Assembly: GCA_021014945.1 (NCBI GenBank)
Contig: MU266606.1
Location: forward strand, 1 to 33,027
DNA from: Leucogyrophana mollusca
Taxonomy: Eukaryota > Basidiomycota > Agaricomycetes > Boletales
Length of the DNA: 33,027 nt
Reading direction: 5' to 3'
The position numbers and the translations under genes are program-made. Below the pieces are notes generated by a model. The model ran no database searches and was not told where the DNA came from. It saw nothing but the letters and a program-made list of their open reading frames with translations. Shown here one piece after another: positions 25,785-33,027 of the stretch. Position 1 is the first letter of the stretch, and each line of letters starts with the position of its first letter.

Positions 25785-27034
25785 TCACGGCGGACCAACA
25801 AACATCAACCACGTCCCATCCTTCAACGGCGACGGCTCCAGCCCCCTAAACATCATCTTATCCCCCATATAATCAATCCTCCTTAGGCCATCTCCATCCC
25901 CAGGCACCTCCTCCGGGACATCCCAATCCAGCGGCACCCTTACCCGCTTGAAATACGCGCGCGCCGCCATCTCCCGCCTCCTCGCCGACCAAGCATTATA
26001 CTCATCCACCGTAACATGTTGCTGGAAGTTATTGAAAATGGTCTCCCAGACGTCGCCACATGTCACCCCCCTTGCGCGCGTGACCATAATCGGCCACGGG
26101 AACGCGGGCGCGGGGTCGTCCGCGACGCCGACTATGTGCATGTGCGTGACGAAGGGATACGTCGCAGGCTGTGCAAAGTCCGCACGGTCGAGTGGTATAG
26201 AGGCGGGCTCGGCAGCGGTGAAGACGATCCCGCCCGGGCCGGGGGCGCGCCCGATGTCGAAGGAGATGAGGGTCTGTCCGATATAGCGGTGCTGGAGGTA
26301 GGGGTTGAGCTGCGTTTCCCAGGGGAAAGGTGCTTGCGCGCCGGGCTCGGGAGTGTGCCACTCTGGGGGCCGGGGAGGGAGCGCGGGATGTGGGAAGCGC
26401 GCGGGCCAGTTTTCGGGGTGGGGGGATTGATTGGGGCCACGCATGCTGTCCCAGATTGTGTCTGGATCAAGGGAGATAGGCGGAAGGGGACGGGGCGCTG
26501 TGGGGCGTTAGAGTTGTGGATGGGTTGGCGGGAATTGGAGGGCTTACTGGCGTTGTGCACTTGGACGCCGTTGATGGTGGGGCGTGCCCAATACCCGTAT
26601 GCTTTCCACCGATCTGGTGGCACATACGGGAGGGTCGTGGGGAACTTTTTGCCCTTCTTCCCCTTGCTGCCGTCGCTGTCATCTACACGCACGCAAGTAA
26701 GCGCCCATACTACAGTGTGTGTGGCGTCATGTAAAGAAGACGTACGAAATAGGTCCTTAACTGACTTCCACAGGGCCATCGCCTTGATCCTCCGCTTCTC
26801 AGAATTGACGATCCTGTCCGCCCTACGTTCGCGAATACGCCTCTCTTTCCACTCGTCGCCACCTTCCTCGTGGATAAGCGCCGCACTCCAGGGGAAGCCA
26901 TCGAATTTCGGTGTCTGGTAGGGCCCTGGGGGTGCTATCGGGGACGAGACCCAAGGCGTGTCCCAGTCCTCGACCCATCGATAAGGGCCACCGTTGTCGG
27001 GCCAAGGGTACTTGCGCGTGCGGGTCAGAGCCAT
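25785..27034 (-). CDS. DUF6699 domain protein with long N-terminal extension
   Basis: Three exons, 27034-26746, 26682-26548 and 26497-25785, give 378 residues; the introns are 63 and 50 nt and all phases close. The first 170 residues form an extension rich in Trp, Pro and charged residues (WPDNGGPYRWVEDWD, then a basic RRIRERRADR segment and a GSKGKKGKK stretch). The C-terminal half has DUF6699 features: LNPYLQHR, ATYPFVTHMHIVG, FPWPIMV, a GDVWETIFNNF segment, then LRRIDYMGDKMMFRGLEPS and DGTWLMFVG. The function is unknown. The start at 27034 is preferred; an in-frame ATG at 27139 would add 35 residues read from a GAAGTC/GAAATC simple repeat (about 27047-27066). Confidence 0.78.
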
Positions 27035-27139
27035 ATCGTGGACGGAGTCGAAGTCGAAATCGAAATCGCACGAATCTGCAGCCGCTTCGCTAGTCAAACG
27101 GGGCGAATGAAAATATTTGGATTGAGGCCATGAGGACAA

Positions 27140-27610
27140 GGCGTGGAGCTATAAATCTGTCGAGTGATCGAAGTCCCTAGGCTTTGTGTGTGGTGCAGGT
27201 ACTGCCCTTCCGAAAAAGGTGAATGTGGGTGCTTGCGTTGGACCGTCGTGAGGGACAATACAAGACATCCAATAGCCACGGCGATGATTACAGTCGGTCC
27301 TTGGCGCGCGCCAGCGTCGCCAATACTGCACCGGTTGTCGAGGCGATGAAGTGAAGACAAGAGCATCGGGATGTGGCTATGTTAGGTCGGTAAGGCGGGA
27401 GGCGGGCGTGTCCGGCCCGCTGGGAGGCAGTGGTCCATTTGTTCGCTGTCAGTCACTGCCTCAACGTTTCATGACGATGGTATGGTGCTCATTCTGTGCA
27501 CAAGACGCGTCTGTGCGGGTACCTCACGCAATGACATCCTTTCGCTATCGGTGATACATGATTCCATTCAAGACACCAAACACAACACATCCTATCGTAC
27601 ACTGACAGCT
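27140..27610. other. Intergenic region upstream of the second DUF6699 gene
   Basis: Expected promoter region of the gene at 27034. Only a weak TTTATAG on the minus strand near 27151-27157 is seen. The short frames here show no family features. Confidence 0.4.
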
Positions 27611-28031
27611 ATCAATGTCCTCGAGCTAGCGAGGCGTGGAGGGCGGGGACAAAAAGGATAAAAAGACAAACGGGACGAGAATCATAGAAAGACAAGTAAA
27701 ATAAGACGGGTAGAAAAACAGAACGAGAATGGGAGGGGGAAGACAAATAACGCAGAGCGCTGGCATAAGTAGTAGTCAAGCGAGGCAGAAGAAAAACACG
27801 GGCGGGGGACGAGTACATGAAGGAGGGGGGCGAACAAAAACAAGGATGCATGTAGGGCATACACAAACATAAACATCTAACTTTCCACCACGAGGTAACG
27901 CATCTATGAGGTCGGAAGCTTTTACAAACAAAAACAAAGACGAGGAACGAAAGACAAATGGGAACGAGAATCAAAAACAAGAACGAGAAACGAAAGGGGA
28001 AAAGAGAAAGGAGAAGCGGGTGCACGCACGC
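27611..28031 (-). other. Probable long pyrimidine-rich 3' UTR of the HMG-box gene
   Basis: The plus strand is almost entirely purine over long runs (AGACAAA, GAACGAGAA and similar), so the minus-strand transcript would be very C/U-rich directly after the HMG-box stop at 28032. Open frames here are low-complexity by-products of this bias (for example Phe/Leu/Ser-rich frames on the minus strand). Confidence 0.45.
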
Positions 28032-30029
28032 TCAGCACCCAAACCCAGCGCCCAAAACCGCCTCACCATCGCCCACACAGCGCAAGCTCGCGATATCGCG
28101 TGCCCGCATCGTGTCCGTACCGGGAGACCACTCATACATCGCCGGCGCAGGGGCAGGGGCCCCTTTCGCGCCGAAAGCGTATGGACTCCCGGTTATGCCC
28201 CTCCCACTGAAGGCGTGTGCGCCCCCGGGAGAGTACGGGTCGCCTGCACGGAAGGTATACGGGTCCCCGGCCCAGCCCTGCAGCGCGGAGTACGAGGAGT
28301 AGGCGTGGGCATACTCGTAGTCGTACCCTGCGAGACCCTTATCGTACCCACCTAAGCCTTCGTTATAACCCGCGAGGCCCTCGTCGTACCCCACCACCAA
28401 ATCCTCCTTCCCGGGCGACGGAAATCCGTACGTCCCGAAAGTTGTGTCGAGCGGAGACATGGATGGGCTGTACGCGAGGGTTGGGCACTCGGGTTCGAGC
28501 TGGGGGTTGTACGGCTATTCAAACAACAGAGTAACGTGTTAACTAGTCAGTCACGCAAAACGGACCAGCGCAACGCAAAAAAGAAGCACGTACGTGGTTC
28601 CAGCGCCCCGGGAGGAGAAGCGGCGAGAGGCAGGCGTCGGGAGGGGTTGTGGGAGAGGACGATTCCTCGGATACGATGCTCGTAAAGGAGTTGTGGCGGG
28701 TGTGGGCACCGAGAGCGAGCGTTCCATGACTGAGAGCAGGCGAAGAATGACCGAGAGCGGGTGAGGCGTGGGCGAGAACTGGCGACACATGGGAAAGAGT
28801 AGGCGACGCATGAGCAACGATAGCAGGTGACGCATGAGCGTCGAGAGCAGGTGAAGAATGAGCGCCTAGAGTAGGCGACCCACGAGCAGCAGGCGCAGAC
28901 AACGAGCGCTTGAACATCGCCGTGAGGGGAACTTTGAACCGCGTATCGAACTCTGCGTCGGGGGTCTTGCACCGCATCTGGAGGTTGGTGGCAGCGTGAC
29001 TGGTGTCGACGGCGGTATTTCCGGGTCCGCAAATGGTCATTGTCGATTCCGCTTTTCCACCCTCGACCTCATAGGCGATCTCCCTACCGTCCTTCAAAAT
29101 CCCCGTATCGTCCTTCAAGTTCCGCACACCGCCCAAGTTCCTCACATCGCCTTTCATGCTCCCCGCAGCGCCCTTCCAGCTCCCCGCATCATCCTCCCAC
29201 TTCTTAACCGCATCCTGTAGGTCTATCCCCGTCTTGCCTTCCACCAGCAGATCCGCAATCATCGCACATCGCTCGTCCTTGTTCCGCTTCTTTGCCTCTG
29301 CTTCCCCCCTCCCTTTTCGATTCGTGCGTCGCTTGGTCGCTGCCGCCGCCGTGGTTCCAGGTCCATCTTTGACCTTGAGCTTCGCGAGAGCGTTAGCGCC
29401 GGGGCGGAAGCGCCAGTCGGGGTACCGACGCCTGTGTTCGGCTTGTGCGACGAGGGCTTTGGCTTCCCAAACTTCCCTCTCTTCTCTCGATAGCGTCTTC
29501 CAGTATTTACCTAAGAAACCGATGACGAAATACAATTAGCTCCAGTTCGACCTAGAACAAAGAAGCGGCAGACCGATGATCTTCGACAGCGTGCTGTGAT
29601 TTCCCTCCACCTTCTCGGGGACCTGCTGGCTGCGGATAAAGGATGATCGGAAGAGGATAAAGGCGTTCGGGGGGCGTGGGATGTACGACGCGTCACGCTT
29701 CTTTGCGTGGTTCGTGCGCTGGGGTGCGGTGGGCAGCGGAAAGGCGGGGGCGTCAAAGGGCGACGATATCGGAGGGTTGTTGTCCCAGGCGCTTTCGTAG
29801 GCAACTGTGGGATCAGCGGTGAATGCGGTGATGGGGGTCATGTCGGTGAAGAACGTAAATGTCATGGATGGGTTTGGGTTGTCGACGAGCGGTGGCATCC
29901 CATCTGCCATTCCGTTAAATTTGAGGCGGGATGCAATGAGTTATCGGTGCGATACAAAGAATCTCACTCCAACTCACCGTCGTCGTCGACATCGTTGTAA
30001 ACGGGGTCGTGCTCGCGGATGGCAGGCAT
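28032..30029 (-). CDS. HMG-box (MATA_HMG type) transcription factor
   Basis: Four exons, 30029-29978, 29903-29574, 29510-28594 and 28514-28032, give 593 residues. The HMG box spans about 91-163 and crosses intron 2: YIPRPPNAFILFRSSF, GNHSTLSKIIG, KYWKTLSREEREVWEAKA, then HRRRYPDWRFRPG. This pattern is that of fungal mating-type-like HMG DNA-binding domains, which in mushrooms regulate mating, development or fruiting; the target is unknown here. A basic stretch (KRRTNRKGRGEAEAKKR) follows and may be a nuclear signal. Residues about 338-397 hold seven or eight HxSPxL repeats, and about 475-500 hold four GYxxGL repeats. The first exon (MPAIREHDPVYNDVDDD) is chosen for its good GTGAGT donor and matching phase; an ATG at 29910 in the second exon region is the alternative start. 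Confidence 0.84.
28702..28881 (-). repeat. Ser-Pro heptad/octad repeat in the HMG-box gene
   Basis: Seven SP dipeptides at 7-8 residue spacing within units such as HSSPALDA, HASPAIVA, HASPTLS and HVSPVLA. At DNA level the unit is about 21-24 nt, with codons partly conserved (recurring GCATGAGC-type blocks on the plus strand). Confidence 0.85.
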
Positions 30030-32340
30030 GAATGACAGATCGATCTGTGGGCGTTTGGAAGAGTATTGAATATTGATTGATTCGGTACAGCAACAAGCTG
30101 ACAGTGATGATTGTGTCGTTTGTTTGCGAATTCGTTGTGGGGAAAGAGGAAGGTGCTGGTGTGCACGAAACGGGGTTACAGCGTCACCAGAGCTGCTTTA
30201 TTCTCGGTTTGGATATCAGATCGAAGCTGGCGGCGGAACGCCCGGCTGACTCCTTCGCCTCTTCCCACCACTGCCGGCTTTCACAATTGTCCTTATCCGA
30301 TAGGCCCAAGATGTGCTATTTGAGGCTGGCAGGGCTCGAGTATGTACAGCAAATAAATGTCCAGCCGACATGACTGTGGAGAACATCGCATGCTGACAGC
30401 TCGGACTTCGCGTGCTGGGCTTGGACTTGGGTGTCCAAGTTGGCGACCTCGCCAAATCCTCGAGGTGAGTTTCGACGGTCAAAAAAATTTAGATGACGTC
30501 GTTCTCACTGCCTCGAGTCGAGCTGCGGCTGTACTGGCCAGCTTATTACGTGCTACGTCGGTATATGAACCGACTAGTAACCGACCGCCAGCCTTCTCCA
30601 TGACGCATTTCCTCCCACATCCACCACGTCCACCTGGCAGCGTCCCTCAAACCGATGCCCATAGTCTGACAGGTGCCACCTCGACGCTACACACTTGTCT
30701 TCGAGTATAACACTCAGTGTTATAGCCTGCGGCAAGTGTGCACCATTGAGGTCGACTGAATTCGAAAATTGGCACCAGGCAGTGTGCAAGCCCAAGTACG
30801 TTGATCTAGTCCCTGCCGTTGTGCTCATCAAGCTAAAGCATGGTAATATTCTCACATTCTGACAGTTCATTGCTCTTCATAGACACTTCACCCTTGTCAT
30901 GAATGTTTCAAGGGTCTTACAGGGTCTTACGAACGGCGGCGGTGGCAGTATTTCAGCCACATTGCCGAGGATCAGTGACTGCGCTATTTCGGTCGTACCA
31001 TGACGGGTACACATCGCGCTCCAGTCGCCGGACTGCGGAAGACTCCACGCGGCGAGCGAGACACCAAGCCACACTGGCGACGGTTTGGATGATTGTCAAC
31101 TCTCTCTTGTCCCCACTGGCAGGCCTTCTTGGACGGTACCGCCCATCCTTGGGCTATCTCACGACAAGACCTCAATCGATATCCCCCAGAACGGAAATGA
31201 AACTCAAAAATCATGTGGCAGATAGGTTTTTCTCCAAAATCAAATTTCCTTTTTCATTTCCGTCTGTCGTTGACAGCTACTGGTCATTGAGCGGCGCCCT
31301 ACCGATTCCCAGCGCCGCCGAACATGATCTAAAACTGTCGTCCAAATGTCAAGTACGACTCCGGGTACGTTTTCATCGACAAATCTCCTCGAGATTCATT
31401 GACCTTACTCCCTGCTTGCGCCCCAATTCGACTCTTCACTGACGGGTTGTTCGTTATGGACTAGCGTATCGCAACGGGTCTGGCCTGATTGCTGCGATAG
31501 GAGTAGTAGGTACGTGCTTCTTTAGAATGGACGTTTGTGGGATCCGTGTACCATGTGACATGTATGGTCCATAAAGCCCTTTCTGTCCTCGCGCCATAGG
31601 AAACTCAGAGCTAACGTGAAGCAAGCTGGTAGTACGTAGACCGTGCTGCTCGGAGTGAATGTTTCCGGGGCCATGTACAGTATATTCAAAGTTGTGTCCT
31701 CCAACCTTGTTGTCGCAAGGCTAGTTGGCGCAATAATCTCTCGACTGACTCTCAGCCGAGATTTCTTTATTCCTGATGGAATTCCTAGGCGTCTTGTAGG
31801 ACCAGTAGGACCTCGTGCCGGTTCAACGTCTTCGAAATTGGCCCCAGACGCTCTAACCGGGCATCCTCCAGGTCCACGGTAAGAACGGACCGCCTGGCTC
31901 TCCACTAACCTCTCGTTCGTTCGTGGCGGTGGATTCGTAGCCTCGGGTGCTGTGATGAATAGCAGTATCCAGTGCTCGTCTAGAACAGGGGTGGCATGCG
32001 AAGGGGATTGGGGAGAGTTGAGCTATCGCGCGTGTGGACCTCGACCCCTAGGCACCAAACCTGTGGCGCTTTCTCGTGTGACCGTCTATGTATCCTCCTA
32101 CCTTCAGGGACCGATCGGTGGGGCTCCTGAGTTCCGCTACCGGCGTCCGGAACTAAACGCACAAAACAGATCGCGCCTGAAAATTCGTCTCAGGGTGCGA
32201 GTAGAAGTAAAAGCTGCCTCCATGCCAGTAGGATCTCGCTGCTTAACTGTCGCAGCGTGATCATATTGGAACGGGCACAGTGGAATTGTGCATATTCCGC
32301 CCCAGTCTCATCCTTGTTGTCTCGATCTCAGGTTGGCGGC
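30030..32340. other. Gene-poor region upstream of the HMG-box gene
   Basis: The first few hundred bases should hold the HMG-box promoter, but no clear TATA box is seen. The rest has overlapping frames up to 179 codons (30903-31442 plus) without a recognisable domain or supported introns. Confidence 0.45.
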
Positions 32341-32344
32341 GCAC

Positions 32345-32547
32345 TTAGGGTTATTAGGGGGGAGCGAGACCGAGCGGAGCGAGGTCGAGCGATTGGATGT
32401 GTAGTTGAAAAGTCGCAAAGGCAAAACTAGAAGGCTACAGGTAAGTGGGGATCCACGTACCACCTGTTTCGTCTTTATATAAGACTCTTCAGGCCTGCTT
32501 AGTGAGCGTGTTTGTTAGGGTTAGGGGGGAGCGAGTTAGGGTTAGGG
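32345..32547 (+). repeat. Interstitial telomere-like TTAGGG repeats
   Basis: Six TTAGGG units: 32345, 32354, a tandem pair at 32515-32526 and a near-tandem pair at 32536-32547. The 15-mer TTAGGGGGGAGCGAG occurs exactly at 32354-32368 and 32521-32535. TTAGGG is the usual telomere repeat of basidiomycetes. The array is short and interrupted, so it is internal rather than a chromosome end. Confidence 0.75.
32476..32483 (+). promoter_or_regulatory. TATA-like box between telomere-like repeats
   Basis: TATATAAG on the plus strand, lying between the two TTAGGG blocks. It could be the promoter of a mobile element (for example within an LTR), but no coding region follows inside the window. Confidence 0.25.
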
Positions 32548-32559
32548 GGGCACGACGCC

Positions 32560-33027
32560 GAAGGCGGAGTGATAGGACCCGTACTACTAGAAAGACTGAA
32601 GAATAGAGCGATACCCAAACTTCCGTTGCTGAAGTACAACAACCGGAGAGTTTCGCTAGAGCTCTTCAGTGGGTATCGAAAGGGTTTTATAGCAAAGCAG
32701 TAACGGCTGTGCATAACAATGCTAAGACGCGTTAGGTATCTGTTTCACAACAGAACTATTTCGGACCGCTGTCGGTCTTGATGATGCTCTGTGCTAGAAC
32801 AAAACACAAAACAACACCCCAGGTTCTGACGGAACACACAACCGAGATCGGTCAGGTAACCTGGTTGTTCGTAAGTGGGGATGGCTACTTGGCTACCACC
32901 CAAAGATCCTAATAAGCGAAGATAGAACGACGTTAGATAACAAGATGTCTCTGCAATAAACCGTAGATGTCAGTATAATCAATCGTATGAATGGCGTACG
33001 TGTCTGAAGACCAATCTGGATGCCTTA
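32560..33027. other. Unassigned sequence at the right edge
   Basis: No coding region recognised. The motif GTAAGTGGGGAT occurs at about 32442-32453 and again at about 32871-32882, one on each side of the telomere-like block, which fits a repeated or mobile element continuing past the window. Confidence 0.35.

Noticed and set aside
25219..25812. 197-codon minus-strand frame
   Set aside because: Overlaps the end of the DUF6699 gene, has Cys/Ser/Leu-rich mixed composition, and no domain or start context.
26016..26921. 301-codon plus-strand frame
   Set aside because: Antisense to the DUF6699 gene at 25785-27034, whose sense frame has clear domain motifs and proper introns.
26132..27139. 335-codon unspliced minus-strand frame
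   Set aside because: It reads through two introns with good GT-AG sites; only the spliced form joins to the DUF6699 domain in phase.

Overview
The window looks like nuclear DNA of a filamentous basidiomycete, most likely an Agaricomycete. The genes are cut by many 50-115 nt introns with fungal splice signals. The protein families found are typical of mushroom-forming fungi: an etherase-like GST, secreted type-B carboxylesterases, a glycine-rich CsbD-like stress protein, two DUF6699 proteins and an HMG-box regulator. No species can be named from the sequence alone, and no tRNA, rRNA, CRISPR or bacterial-type operon was seen.

Layout. Bases 1-430 hold the end of an open reading frame cut by the window edge, then two strong GC-rich hairpins and repeated TCCGGAC motifs; this resembles the end of a DNA transposon. 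A two-exon glutathione S-transferase lies at 707-1518 (+). From about 1750 to 13770 a unit of roughly 3.6-4 kb is repeated three times in tandem. Each unit carries a 13-exon secreted type-B carboxylesterase on the minus strand plus a decayed, still partly coding-like cassette upstream of it. Copies A (1923-4290) and B (5632-7995) are intact, each 521 residues with a Ser224/Glu347/His434 triad. Copy C (9973-12367) is a pseudogene with a lost start codon, a 7-nt deletion and a 1-nt deletion.

Next come a CsbD-like repeat protein (14728-16571, -) and an intronless DUF6699 protein (17538-18191, -). About 7.5 kb follows with no recognisable gene, only diverged repeats and one weak gene candidate. 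A second DUF6699 gene with three exons lies at 25785-27034 (-), and a four-exon HMG-box transcription factor at 28032-30029 (-). The last 3 kb is gene-poor and contains TTAGGG telomere-like repeats at 32345-32547.

The genes do not form an obvious pathway cluster. The strongest biological themes are expansion and decay of a secreted esterase family, which may act on extracellular esters or lipids, and two low-complexity, repeat-bearing proteins (CsbD-like and HMG-box). Exon boundaries were worked out by hand from splice signals, reading phase and comparison of the three esterase copies. They agree exactly between A and B (1566 coding nt each).
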